From: Gonatopus flavifemur
Lineage: Eukaryota > Arthropoda > Insecta > Hymenoptera > Dryinidae
Direction of reading: 5' to 3'
NCBI GenBank assembly: GCA_018340375.1
Contig: JAFFJZ010000002.1
Coordinates: 16,944,001-17,008,000, forward strand
DNA: 64,000 bases
The position numbers and the translations under genes are program-made. Of this stretch, positions 23,866 to 34,195 are shown piece after piece. Position 1 is the stretch's first letter, and each line of letters starts with the position of its first letter. A model generated the notes under the pieces. The model did not search any database. It worked only from the letters and a program-made list of their open reading frames with translations, and was not told where the DNA came from.

Positions 23866-25020
23866 ACAATCGATTGCTAGCTTCACGGCTGCTAGTTTCA
23901 GCTTCATGTCTTTTCACTGTAGATTACGGATTTGCTTCTGTTTACTGAGAAAAATACTGATTTCTTGTTCTTATCTCGAAATGTTGTTTTAGGCGTAAGA
24001 AAACTTTTTGTACGCCACGCTACATAACTTCAAACTGGAAACATGTTTCTCTGGTGAGAGAAAGATTTCTTGAACCAAGAAAATATCGAATTAGACTCGG
24101 TAAGTTCAATGCTTTTTGTTTCATCATTTTATCGAAATAAAATAAATATATATAAAAATGCAATAATTATCAACAAATTCTGATACCACAGCTCTAAAAA
24201 AAAAAATAAATAGAAATCACTCACCTAGGACAGTCAAATTTTTCAGTTTTCTTTGTAGATACGAAATTTCTCAACACGAAATTTTACATGACTCGCAATG
24301 GAAAGTATAATCAGCCTCGCGACTATCGATAAATAAACTTCAACTCCATAAAACTTCATCGATAACACTTATACGCGATAACACATACACGATTTAAAGT
24401 GCAAGTTTCTTCAATTCATTATTAACGGGGTAAAAAGAAGGAACTGATCGGTCCGGGTTTTTCCCACCTGGAATGGTACTTCAAATTTATCAAAATAAAT
24501 GTCATAACAAAGGGATTTTGTTTTTGATTTTAAAGTTCATTTTCATTGAAGATAAATCCGAGGAGATGCAAGTTCATGGAAGTTGAGCAGTTAGCTCAGC
24601 TGGACCTCTACATTCATTCCAGGTAATTGTGATGAAAATTGCTAATAACAAACGTGGAAGCAAATTTTTACGAGTGAAGTTACAAAAGAAAGTAGTTTGA
24701 TTGGAAAGATTCAGGACCTGGATACGAAGATAAAAAAAAAATTAAGACGCTCAACACGTTCCGAGTGCGAAGTTTTATGCAAAAACATATTTCATCTCAC
24801 AGCTGTATGAACGTCGATAAGATTTTTATCGGTAAATTAAATGCAAGATCCAATTCAATTATGCGATCACGTATTTCACGACCGAAAGTAATTCAGATTA
24901 TATTGAAGTGTAAAGGAGAATTTCTTACTTTTCCACTCGTTGAAATAATAATCATCAAATAACAGGATCTACGAAGCTTGACAAGGAAATGATAAGGTGT
25001 TATTGCTGTGCTACGTGTAC
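23866..25020. other. No gene seen
   Basis: AT-rich sequence without a supported feature. An A-box-like TTAGCTCAGCTGG at about 24592 has no B-box partner. Confidence 0.45.
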
Positions 25021-25025
25021 GTGTG

Positions 25026-25279
25026 TATAAAGTTGATTAGTGTATGTGTTCTGATGTTAGTGTACTTCGTTCGGCCGGTGTATGCTTTGAGAGGAAGGGA
25101 GAAGATGATTCGTAATGGTGGGGCGGTTCTTGGAATGTCCCGCCGTCTCGGCCGAACAACAGTCCGGCTCCTCCGGAACTTCGACAAAGAACAAGCCGCT
25201 CGCTCACGCCGAGTTCTGGCCTGACTGGTTGCCTCGCCTGCTTGCCAACCTAACCGTTTGCCTGGCTTGTCTGATTTGT
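25026..25279 (+). promoter_or_regulatory. Possible TATA promoter and GC-rich 5' exon
   Basis: TATAAAG at 25026 is followed 33 bases later by TTAGTG (A at 25059), an initiator-like hexamer. Downstream the sequence becomes strongly GC- and CpG-rich for about 200 bases, unlike most of the window. A GTGAGT donor-like site at 25280 could end a first exon. Two overlapping frames of 75 and 69 codons cross it, but neither has a recognisable domain, so an untranslated leader is as likely. Weak inference overall. Confidence 0.28.
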
Positions 25280-25884
25280 GTGAGTTCCTGTATATGTGTG
25301 CTCTCTTTGACTCTGCTTACGTAGTCGTACCCCGGACAATCTATGGTCGAGACCTTTCACGGACACTCCCCTCGACCCGCGGCAACTCCACGACGTAATA
25401 GTTCCACTGTACTGTACAGCGTATTCGTCTAAAATGGTTTCATAGACAACTAAACAACGCTGCCCTCCCTTACTTGCTTAACGGGGCTTGTACGAGGGAG
25501 AGAAACAGCGATATCGTCTATCCGGACAATTACAGATGGGCACGTTTGCTGCACTGTGTATCGGTGGGGTATCTTCGTCCATGCAAAATCACAGCTACGT
25601 GCAGCTGAGATGTGTATCTACATATACATCTTCCAGAACTCGTCATTTTATTCCGTGTGTTATTACATATCACATGTTGTTCGAAAACCTCTGCGTCGTG
25701 CTCCAGTAGAAAAATTGTATGAAATATATGTGTCACACATTTTTTATCTATTATTTCCATTCGAGAATATTCTTGAAATATTGTTTTCTATTCGAGATTG
25801 GAGGAATACCACGATGTTGTTGAGATATTCATGAGGAATGCCATGATCGGATGTTCGTTCGAATCTCCCGGAGAAGGATACGAT
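25280..25884. other. GC-intermediate sequence, no gene seen
   Basis: The continuation of the GC-richer island fades into AT-rich sequence by about 25650. Overlapping 73-92 codon frames on both strands have no recognisable features. Confidence 0.35.
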
Positions 25885-26095
25885 CCCGGATAGCACACAA
25901 CAATCCTGAATAAACTTTGGAAAAAGTACTTTTTCAAAATCCAAAGTGTTCGTTACGAATTCTTTTGAAAATCTCAACCGAACTCGCAAATTTCTGAAGA
26001 ATCCAAGTCTTTTTGAAACTCTTTGAAAAACTCAAAGAATTCCTAAACAGTTTTTTTTTTCAGAATTCATCTGGGATACTTGTGTGTTATTTGGG
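25885..26095. mobile_element. CCC...GGG element, CCCGGATAGCACACAA end, TSD AT
   Basis: The left CCCGGATAGCACACAA and the right TTGTGTGTTATTTGGG (read inward, CCCAAATAACACACAA) match. AT flanks both ends. The interior iterates ACTTTTTGAAAAAGT, TTTTGAAA and GAATTCTT words. The terminus belongs with the CCCAGACAGCAC family at 28941, 31611, 32446 and 52244, but the interior differs. Confidence 0.75.
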
Positions 26096-26673
26096 ATATC
26101 TTATGCACAATGTGATAACGAATATCCTGATCCGTAGAATCAAAGTTGGGAAATTTATATATAAATTCTATAAAAATTGTATAAAATCTCTCATCCAGAA
26201 ATCATTTGATAGAATTTATAAAAAATTGAATTTCAACTTGATTGAGCAAAGGCACTTTTTGATTCAATATTTTATACAATTCATACACATATTGATTCCT
26301 TTTATATAACTCCAATTTAAGGATATACAAAGGATTCTTGAGTGAAGGTACTTTTTAAACTCACCGTAGTGACTGTGTGGAAATCCATCATGCTGATTTT
26401 ATATAATTTCTTTATGTAAAATTAAGTGTTTCATGGTGGTAATAAAACTCGATCTCAAATATGGTTTCTAAGAAGTTGGAAATTCCTCATTTTGTTTCAC
26501 GCCAGTAATCTTGGGATTCACGGTAACGGTTGGTAAAGATAGTCAAAAAGTATCTCCTCCTTGCGTAAAACCTTCTGCAAAAGCGTCATGAAAGAGAGAG
26601 TAAAATTCATATTCATTCTCTATAAATATTCCATACCAAAGATTTATACGAATTAAATATATTTATAAACATA
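26096..26673. other. AT-rich sequence with ATATAAAATT words
   Basis: TATAAAATT and AATTTATA words recur near 26150-26320, as at 14010. No gene is seen. Confidence 0.4.
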
Positions 26674-26870
26674 CACTCTGAAGGAAATTGTGTATTTGGA
26701 CCACCTAAATTTCTATTCAAATATGAACCTAATAAAGTTTTCATCAAATAAAATCAAGATCTTATTTCATCCGAATAAATTTTTATTCGTTAAAAGAAAA
26801 ATTTACTTGAATCAAGTGACATTCTAGTAAATGCAATCAAATGTTTAGTAAGTTCATATTTTTTTGGGTG
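26674..26870. mobile_element. CACnC-ended element, TSD TA
   Basis: The left CACTCTGAAGGAAATT and the right ATTTTTTTGGGTG are only loosely inverted but both abut TA. GAATAAATTTTTATTC and TTACTT/AAGTAA words fill the interior. Confidence 0.45.
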
Positions 26871-27501
26871 TAAAGTTACGACCCTAGCGAGAAAATTTCC
26901 CAACCTTTTTATAACCAAAAAAAGTCGAATTGAGATTTTTCCGAAGAAATAAAGAGAAGTCGATCGTTTTTTTAGTTTATTGTATATCCGCAGAGAATGG
27001 TGTAGTTTTTGATGGAAGCCAGTAGAAATTATCAATCACGTGTGATTATAAGTAATTTGAAATAGAAAGTCGAATTTTCGCGTCAAAAGAAAATCATCTA
27101 TTAATTTGTCCACTCGAAGAATATTGGAAAATCAAAAAACGCCTTGAAAAGTATTGATCAAAAACAACGATTAATTATAATTCATCACAATGCATACCTC
27201 ATTTTAGAAAATTACAATTCAGTACAGTAAATCGTAATTAATCGTCAAAATGACATGGTTCGTTGTATTTTCAATTTCCCCAGGTGCGGGAGGTGTTGTT
27301 TCGACTCGATATATTCGATGAATTTCTCTAAGTACGACTTTTTCATAAAATGTGAATCTATATTTAATGCTAATTTCTTAAAATACTTCACAGTTCAGAT
27401 TCATGTTCTGAAGAAAGTATAGCTTTAACAATTTAATAATTTTGGGAGTAGAAATTGAATCGGTAATTAGTACTCTCTAAATTTCTTGAAGTGAAAATCC
27501 A

Positions 27502-28469
27502 AACGGAAAAAAGTCCCACGTAGACTGTCCATCGGTTGTTGTTGAGTTCACATAACTGCTCACGTAAATGCATTTGGAGGAAAATTTACATTGGAACCAA
27601 TGTTACATGTACATTGTCACTGAGATCAATGGGAGTAGTGTTACTGTGGAGTAACTATATTAAGGGGGGGGGGGGGGTAGGGTTAATTCGATCAAAAAAT
27701 AGCCTATTTTTATGAATTTTTATTGAAAAACCAGTTGATTTGAATGAATTTATTTTAACGGGATATTATTAAGTAACATTTGAAATATATTGTGTAAAAT
27801 TTTCATTGAAAAATATCCAGATATGAGCGCCGAAAAAAAAGGGTTTTGCGGTGGACAACATAACTCAGGATTGGATCATCTGAAACAAAAAAATCAAAAA
27901 GATTCTGTTAGTTTATGAGTTTTTCTAGGTAACCTCGTCGAGTTTGTTTTTTTCAATTTTTGGATTTTTTATGGCACTTATAAGTCAAAATACCGATTTT
28001 TGACGCAAAAAATCAACAATTAAGTTGTTATAAAATATACTTTAAATTAAAAAAAAAAACTCGACGAGGTTACCTAGAAAAACTCATAAACTAACAGAAT
28101 CTTTTTGATTTTTTTGTTTCAGATGATCCAATCCTGAGTTATGTTGTCCACCGCAAAACCCTTTTTTTTTGGCGCTCATTAAAAATTGCTTCCACCGGCG
28201 CATATCTGGATATTTTTTCATGAAAATTTTACACAATATATGTCAAATGTTACTTAATAATATCCCGTTAAAATAAATTCATTTAAATCAACTGGTTTTT
28301 CAATAAAAATTCATAAAAATAGGCTATTTTTTGATCGAATTAGCCCTACCCCCCCCCCCCTTAACAATGTAAATCCGACCGGACCAGTGTAGTAGATTTT
28401 ATATGAGATCCACACTGTAAGCGTAACCCCACTTTTCATATAATTTTTACATGACTATTTTTTTCCGTG
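27502..28469. mobile_element. CACGGAAAAAA element nested in AGAGTG element, TSD CA
   Basis: The left tip AACGGAAAAAAGTCC (one change from CACGG) and the right tip ATTTTTTTCCGTG are inverted, with CA on both sides. ACATGTA, TTACAT and ACACTG words lie inside. It carries the TTAA-flanked element at 27664-28360, so its own length is about 267 bp. Confidence 0.65.
27664..28360. mobile_element. TTAA-flanked hairpin element with homopolymer G/C tips
   Basis: TTAA lies at 27660-27663 and 28361-28364. The left tip is 14 G and the right tip 12 C, followed by an inverted TAGGG...CCCTA. Arms of about 290 bases pair, including AACCTCGTCGAG/CTCGACGAGGTT around a loop of about 105 bases near 27950-28050. 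The right arm has an extra segment (GCTTCCACCGGCGC region near 28187) missing from the left arm. TTAA duplication points to a piggyBac or Kolobok-type transposase. No coding capacity. Confidence 0.85.
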
Positions 28470-28846
28470 CACTCCCAAACACTGAAAATACTGCAAGTCC
28501 AACAAAAGTGAGATTCCACTTCTGTAGAGTGAGTTTTAAATCCATAAGAGTGAATTTTCACTCTCTTGGGGTGAGGTTTTCACTCTTATGAAGAGGTGAA
28601 ATTTCCCCCGTCAAACCGAGTTGAACCCTCACTCTGTTGGAGTTAAAATTCACTTTTATGGAGTTAGAATTCACTCTTATGGAGTGGAAAGTCACTCTTC
28701 AGGAGTGGAATCTCACTCTTCCTGAACTTGCAGTATTTTCACTTTTCAAGAGTGAATTTTTAACTCCAAGGAATTGGTTTATTGGGACTTTTGAATAGTT
28801 CGTGATAGATGATTTTGCTATTGCCTTATTGCAAAAGGCGCATAAA

Positions 28847-29411
28847 TACACAGCGCAAAACCTACCATATTCGGCTTATGCTTATTTTTATATTTACTTC
28901 AAGTCCATGGGGACTCTCCAATAGATTTTTCAGAGTTCTCCCCAGACAGCGCAAATGATCATTTTGAATTCACAAAAACTTCTGAAAGAACTTCTTGAAC
29001 AGTCCCCGTTATGAGAGTAAACTTGAATTCAATATGAGCTCAATGAATTCAAAATGCATATATGTTGAATGCCTGAATAGTTCTTTATCAATTCGTGATA
29101 TGAATTCTTTCTGAAGATCAAGTTATTCATCAAGAGTTCATTTAGAATTCAAACTATTCATAATCAATTCATGTTTACTGTCATAACGGGAGCTCTTTGC
29201 GGGGACTTTTGTGCTGTATGGGTCCACTCTACTGGACACTTGCCGTTTGGAACATTTAATGGCGGGCAAAGCGAGCGTTTTCGAATTTGCAGAAACGCGA
29301 GCGCAGCAAATGTCAATCTTCGGACCAATGTTTCAAAACCTCCCGTTTTATTGGAGGAAAAATTACGAGGATTATATGGAAAGACTGGATTTATCAATGC
29401 TGAGCCAATAG
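28847..29411 (+). pseudogene. Possible coding relic split by a CCC...GGG element; function unknown
   Basis: Downstream of the inserted element a GC-richer frame runs from 29223 to a stop at 29411 and contains segments such as FGPMFQNLPFYWRKNYEDYM. If the element (28941-29222) and one copy of its TC duplication are ignored, the upstream sequence is open in the same phase back to about 28847 (segment DSPIDFSEF before the site). The protein is not recognised. Two other long frames, one opposite, cross the same GC-rich stretch, so the coding phase is uncertain. A splice-acceptor-like tract ends near 28909. Confidence 0.28.
28941..29222 (-). mobile_element. CCCAGACAGCAC family, copy 1, TSD TC
   Basis: The ends CCCAGACAGCGCAAATGATC and GTGCTGTATGGG are inverted, with TC on both sides. 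The 282 bp interior is homologous throughout, in reverse orientation, to the copy at 52244-52492, including ACGGGAGCTCTTTGCGGGG and GAATTCAAAATG words. No coding capacity. It interrupts a frame that may be a coding relic. Confidence 0.85.
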
Positions 29412-29686
29412 TCATCAGTTTAGTTTCCATGAATCATACTTTCATAGATTGATCACGCAGTGATCTTCGCTACCTCATTCGGCATTGTTTTTGCCACGGT
29501 TAGTGCCTATAGTTCGAGATGATTCCATTTCTTTTAACAATTTGGAATATTAAAATTTTTCTCCCATTCCTTTATTTTTGTATAAAACACTTTTCCTTCA
29601 TTTTAATTCGCACAAACTCTATCAGCTTGCCAAATGATAAAAATTATTCGAAAGCATTCTCCTTGAGGTTATATGCGTCATTCAGA

Positions 29687-30010
29687 CACGGAGGGAAAAA
29701 GAATTAGTCGTGAGAGCGAAATCTGATTTTAGTGGGTACCTTTTGCTGGAGTAGCAGATTTTTTGTCGTGACAGCAATCTATTTGCCATCACAGCAATCT
29801 CATTGGCTATGAGAGCAAATTTTCATCTATAGCAGCAAAAAATGTTGACTTTTCCAGCGAAATTCGTTAAATATTCTATATATAATACCAAAATTTGCTG
29901 GAGGAGCAAATATTTTTTGCTGCCATAGTTGGAACATCACTGTCGTGGCTAATAAGGGTGCTCTGATAACAAATAGCTTGCCGTAACAGTAAATTTCTGT
30001 TTTCTCCATG
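29687..30010. mobile_element. CACGG...CCATG element with AGCA/TGCT words, TSD GA
   Basis: The left tip CACGGAGGGAAAAAG and the right tip CTGTTTTCTCCATG are inverted and both are flanked by GA. The interior alternates GACAGCAATC, TTTGCC, GAGAGCAAAT, TAGCAGCAAA and TTTGCTGG words in both orientations. This is one of the clearest non-TA duplications of the CACnG class. Confidence 0.75.
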
Positions 30011-30365
30011 GATGGATAAAGAACGTTAGAAAACAATGAGAATTGATAAAAAATTCAAACACCGTAATAAATCATCTTCATATCCGATTCTTCAACCCTG
30101 TTATAAATTATAATAAGAATTCGTTTAATTATATAATTATACATTATATAAAAATTATACATAATTTTGAAATCTTTTCCATTCGGGTAGCATAGAATTA
30201 GAGCTTCTACAATAAGAATGAATTTGATGACTTTTGAATCGTTGATAAAATTATAAATTTGAGAGAAAATTAGAAGAAAAAGTTCATGACAAAGGATTAA
30301 GGCTAAAACAGGGCTTGAAATGTTATAATTTGTCTACAATTTTCATTCGCTATTGGATTATTTTA
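30011..30365. other. AT-rich sequence with a palindromic tract
   Basis: TTATATAATTATACATTATATAA lies near 30128-30155 in the style of the AT-rich palindrome family. Otherwise nothing is seen. Confidence 0.4.
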
Positions 30366-30684
30366 CATTAATAGAAAAATTCTTAAATTCAATACCAAAA
30401 TCCTTGATGGAATATTATATTTTCATATTGAATTTTAAATAGTTCTTAAATTTAATATTATTAATGAAATTTCAAAATTTCTTTCTGAAATTTAACAGTT
30501 GTTTATTGAATTCCAGAATGTGTTATTAAAATTAAGAAGAAAATCCTGAACAATCAAAAGGAAATTTTTATCATTGAGAATGATATTATTGAATTCAATA
30601 TTTTATTATTAAATTCAATGAACTTTTCATATGAACAACTTCATAATATTCTCATGAAGTTTCAGGTAAATTTTTCTAACAGTG
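30366..30684. mobile_element. CACTGTTAGAAAAATT element with GAATTCAAT word, TSD TA
   Basis: The right end AATTTTTCTAACAGTG matches the inverted left end CATTAATAGAAAAATT with two changes. TA lies on both sides. ATTGAATTTTAA, AATTCAATA and TTAAATTCAATG words fill the interior in both orientations. Confidence 0.65.
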
Positions 30685-30947
30685 TAAACCACTCTCGACA
30701 TTGATTGATATTGGAATTCGGCAGAGTCAGTGAGATTTCATCAAATAATCCCACTTGTTGAGATAACAATGATTGGAAACTCTGCAAAAAGAATTCTTCT
30801 TCGGTCCTTCTAGGACGCTTGAATAATTCAAAAAGAAAAAGAATTCAATTTCATGGACAGTTAGGTCATTCCAAATAGATACAATATTGACCTTTTCATG
30901 AGTTCTTTTATGATTTCAAAATAACTAGAGAAGAATTATTGTGTGTG

Positions 30948-31252
30948 CACGGAGAAAAATGCAGCTCGAAGGGATAGTAATTTTCAATAGAATTCTGTAA
31001 TTTGAAAATAAGATTTCAAAACTTTGTTAGTTACTTTGTCAAAAGTTCATGCGCGACTTTTGGAAACTTTATATTTGTTTTTATGATTTGTTAAGTATTG
31101 ATAATTTTCCATTGTTTTTCGAGCAATATTCAAGAGAAATCCGAACCGTTTAATGTTTATTACAAACTTAAGAAAAATTCTTAGATTTTAAGAAATATTC
31201 TCCAATTTTCTATTAAAGATTGCTATCCTTTCGAGCTGCATTTTTCTCCGTG
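30948..31252. mobile_element. CACGGAGAAAAATGC family, deletion copy, TSD TG
   Basis: The left CACGGAGAAAAATGCAGCTC and the right CTGCATTTTTCTCCGTG are a near-perfect inverted repeat, and TG flanks both. Most of the left arm of the 17014 relative is missing; the CGCGACTTTTGGAAA core and the right arm are kept. Confidence 0.8.
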
Positions 31253-31610
31253 TGTGTGGAATTTATTTATCAATTTCTGATCGCTGTCTAGGATGATTAT
31301 CAAATTGATCGACTTATGTGTACCTCAAGTTGAAATTATTCGAATTCATGGCAATGAAATATCCAAAATTTGCTTAAAACTGAGGTTTTCATGAATCGGA
31401 TATCGAAAATACGCGCTGAATAATATTCAGTCCAATTGTAACGTACAATGCTAACACAAATGATATCTAAAATTTCTGCAGAAGATTTCGACAATTTCAA
31501 ACTCTTATCGTTGAATCCAACTTCATTCTTTTTTTCTCGTAACGAATGTGAGTGAATTCAATGTGAATGAAAGTACGTACACCCGCTGTGACATGTATCG
31601 CAACCGCAAA

Positions 31611-31658
31611 CCCAGACAGCACAGCAGTCACAGCTCTTTAACTCTTGTGCTGTCTGGA
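31611..31658. mobile_element. Minimal CCCAGACAGCAC copy (48 bp)
   Basis: CCCAGACAGCACAGC and CTTGTGCTGTCTGG are inverted terminal sequences with almost no interior. AA flanks both sides if the last G of the right GGG has become A. It looks like an extreme internal-deletion derivative. Confidence 0.6.
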
Positions 31659-32445
31659 AAGCAAAGCATTTTTTTTATAATGAAAACTTGAGATAAAAAC
31701 ATCGAAAATTCATTCTATCGGTGTAAATAATAATGCATCAATAACATCAATATCAATATATGTATTAAAAAAACATTAGTAAAGCTATGGGAATCTTCTG
31801 CGCATGTATCTTCAGCACCACGTACGTGTTACGTAAGTAACACCGAAACGCGTCATTATACCGGCGCTACCGTTTACCTGTTGCGTCGACATCGACGTTG
31901 AAGATAACATTGCGCAATTGTGATCTTATTGGTATAGCGTGTGTATTTGTATGCTTGTATATATGTATGTAGATACGTATGTATGTACATGTATGCATAC
32001 AAATGTTTGTTTACATGCAATGTAATGATTATCCGTTGTCATAGGGGATATCAAAGTAGGTTTCATTATGTATTTAATTCACACAATCAATCAGAAACTT
32101 CCAGTTGAATGTGATAAGAATATAACTGAATGATTTTTTATTATAAAATTTAAATGAAACATAATTATTCGCATATTATTCTAAGTATCATGAATTTGTA
32201 TGTTAAAATTTCTTAAAGAATTTTCAATCTTTCACCATGTGAATGAACTTCCAGGCGGAGAACAGGGAGACGCATGTGTCATTCTGTCTGGAAAAAGGTC
32301 TGGGGTCTTTTTTTTAGTAAACACGCATACAGAATATGCACAAGGTAACATCAATCTTTTTTTAAATTGATCTTTAGATAGGGATTAGATCATCATAAGG
32401 TCCTGGTATGATGTCTCAAGAAAGAACTGATCAGTTCAAGTATAA
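31659..32445. other. No gene seen; degenerate GTAT repeat
   Basis: Tetranucleotide GTAT/GTAC units recur near 31955-32015. No gene or bounded element is otherwise supported. Confidence 0.45.
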
Positions 32446-32915
32446 CCCATACAGCACAAGAGTTCCCGCAGAGAGTTCCCATTATGCTAATCATGATCAT
32501 GATGTTTTGAATTCAAAATGAACTCTCAATGGACAACTTAATGTTCAGAAAGAATCCATATCGAGATTTCATAATGAATTGTCCGAGAATTCATTTTCGG
32601 TCGTATAACGGGAACTATTCAAGAAATCTTTGACAACCCTCGTTAAAAGAACCCATTAATTCTGACCAATTCTCATTAAATTACAATTAAACGTGGACAC
32701 AATGTTCTGACCAAATCTCATTGGTGATTTTTCAATGAGATTTGGTCAGAACTTTTATGTGAATCTCGTTGAATCTGGTCAAATCTCACTAAATTACGAT
32801 TAAACTTGGACAATGTTCTGACCAAATCTCATTGAATTTAATTTTTTAGATTCAATGGATTCTCTTGACCAGGGAAGGCTTTATGAATTCGAATTGATCT
32901 TTTGTGCTGGCTGGG
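32446..32915. mobile_element. CCCATACAGCAC family, copy 2, interrupted, TSD AA
   Basis: The left CCCATACAGCACAAGAG and the right CTTTTGTGCTGGCTGGG are inverted and flanked by AA. Homology to the intact copy at 52244 runs through AACGGGAACTATTCAAGAA, stops where a second element enters at 32637, and resumes with TTTATGAATTCGAATTGATC. This gives a clean paralogous empty-site comparison. Confidence 0.85.
32637..32874. mobile_element. CCCTGGTnnAA element with CTGACCAAATCTCATT word, TSD AA
   Basis: The left CCCTCGTTAAAAGAACCC and the right GGATTCTCTTGACCAGGG are inverted, with AA on both sides. TTCTGACCAAATCTCATTG and its reverse complement recur several times inside. A relative lies at 47988-48194. 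It is inserted in the 32446 element. Confidence 0.8.
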
Positions 32916-33308
32916 AATTTAATGTTGGAACGAGGATCGATTGAAATGTTGGAGAATATTGCCAGTGATAATACAAACTCACTTCCCAGCTTGACGCATT
33001 TGTTCCGGACATTATTTTGAGAGGATTCCTGTGTGATAGTGTTCATAGATTCAAATATGGATCCATCATGTTTTTCACTATACATGGAGAAAAATGCGGC
33101 TCGAAAGTAAAGTAATTTTTAGGAGAATCTGAGAATAATGTTGAAACGGTTCAAATTTTTCGTAAAATTTTCCTCAACGAAACTGAAATATTACAAGAAA
33201 TGGATGAATTTTAGGAAGTGAATGGTGAAATTTCATGTCAGATTTTTAAAAAGTTTTTTTCAGCTTCTCTCAAGCATAGATAATTTTGCATTTTTTATGA
33301 GTGAAATT

Positions 33309-33740
33309 TAGTGATGAGAACGTTTGAAAAGGACCGGTCCTATTTTCATATGAAAAATATATAATTCTTATACACAGTAAAAAACTTTTCGTCAAATTCA
33401 ACACACAAGCAAATGTTAACCATTTTTCTTCACACTCAATGTGTGTTGATTCCAGAGTGACACTTATAAAGTGTTAATTTGAACTCGAATAACATTTTAA
33501 TGTGTCGAAAATGAATCGATCGAACAGCATTTGATCAGTGTGTTAAATGAACACACAAAAGTGTTAAATATTTAACACTTGAATTTTAACACATAGTTAA
33601 ATATTCAACACTCGAATTTTGACACGTACTTCTTTTTTACACAATGACGGAATTTTTTTTACTGTGTAGATTTCAATAAAAATTCGATGCTTTTCATATA
33701 AAAAAAAAAGATCGATCTTTTTCAAAGCTCTCCATCACCA
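33309..33740. mobile_element. hAT-like element with 8 bp TSD, carrying a nested element
   Basis: GTGAAATT occurs exactly at 33301-33308 and 33741-33748. The tips TAGTGATGAGAACGTTTGAA and the reverse complement of the right side, TGGTGATGGAGAGCTTTGAA, match well. GGACCGGTCC and GATCGATC lie at equivalent positions in the two arms. 8 bp duplications and TAGTG-like tips are characteristic of hAT elements. Without the nested element it is about 136 bp and non-coding. Confidence 0.85.
33373..33666. mobile_element. CACAGTAAAAAA element with GTGTTAAA word, TSD TA
   Basis: The left CACAGTAAAAAACTTTTCGT and the right ATTTTTTTTACTGTG are inverted, with TA on both sides. GTGTTAAAT, ATTTAACAC, CAACACTC and GTGTTGA words recur in both orientations through the 294 bp. 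Confidence 0.85.
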
Positions 33741-33822
33741 GTGAAATTTTCTAAAAAAACTACGAAATATTCTTACATTCTCTTCAAAATTATTGTATTT
33801 TCGAACCATATTTTTCTCCGTG

Positions 33823-34195
33823 TGGAGCAATAATCAATGAAAAAATCGGTTGAAAGCTCTGTGCGAGCATTGGACCAAGCTTGGGGAAATTCTTCGAGAC
33901 AGGTCTCGTCCCAGACTTAATCCATCAAGAGATTAATAGCTCTGTATTGTGAATATCCACCCTTTTTTTTCCATTTCAAATAAAATTTGTTTGGAATTTT
34001 CTGTGATTATTTACACAGGTTATTTTGATAATTGTGTACAAAATCTATATCAATGCCGAAAAGCTATTCTTCAATGCAGAACTTGATACCTTCATCATAT
34101 GATTTATTATACACATGTCTTTATGTATTGATGAATAGTCTAACGAGAAACGTATTATCATTTATTATCCAAAATTGAATATATAAAATTATTAA
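33823..34195. other. No feature seen
   Basis: Unremarkable AT-rich sequence. Confidence 0.45.

Larger units (their letters stand above)
27470..28765. mobile_element. AGAGTG-word element interrupted by two nested elements
   Basis: The left tip GTACTCTCTAAATTTCTTGA matches the tip of the element at 13001. After the nested insertions the sequence resumes with GAAAATACTGCAAGTCC and continues through many AGAGTGA/TCACTCT words to a GACTTGCAGTATTTTC-like right part near 28725. The right tip is degraded, so the end is approximate. The order is outer AGAGTG element, then a CACGG element, then a TTAA element. Confidence 0.6.
33083..33822. mobile_element. CACGGAGAAAAATGC family copy carrying two nested elements
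   Basis: The left CATGGAGAAAAATGCGGCTC and the right TATTTTTCTCCGTG are inverted. The flanks are TA and TG, so the duplication has changed or is not preserved. Inside lies a hAT-like element (33309-33740) that itself contains a CACAG element (33373-33666). Confidence 0.7.

Noticed and set aside
24592..24660. tRNA A-box-like TTAGCTCAGCTGG
   Set aside because: No B box at suitable distance and no stems close; not a tRNA.
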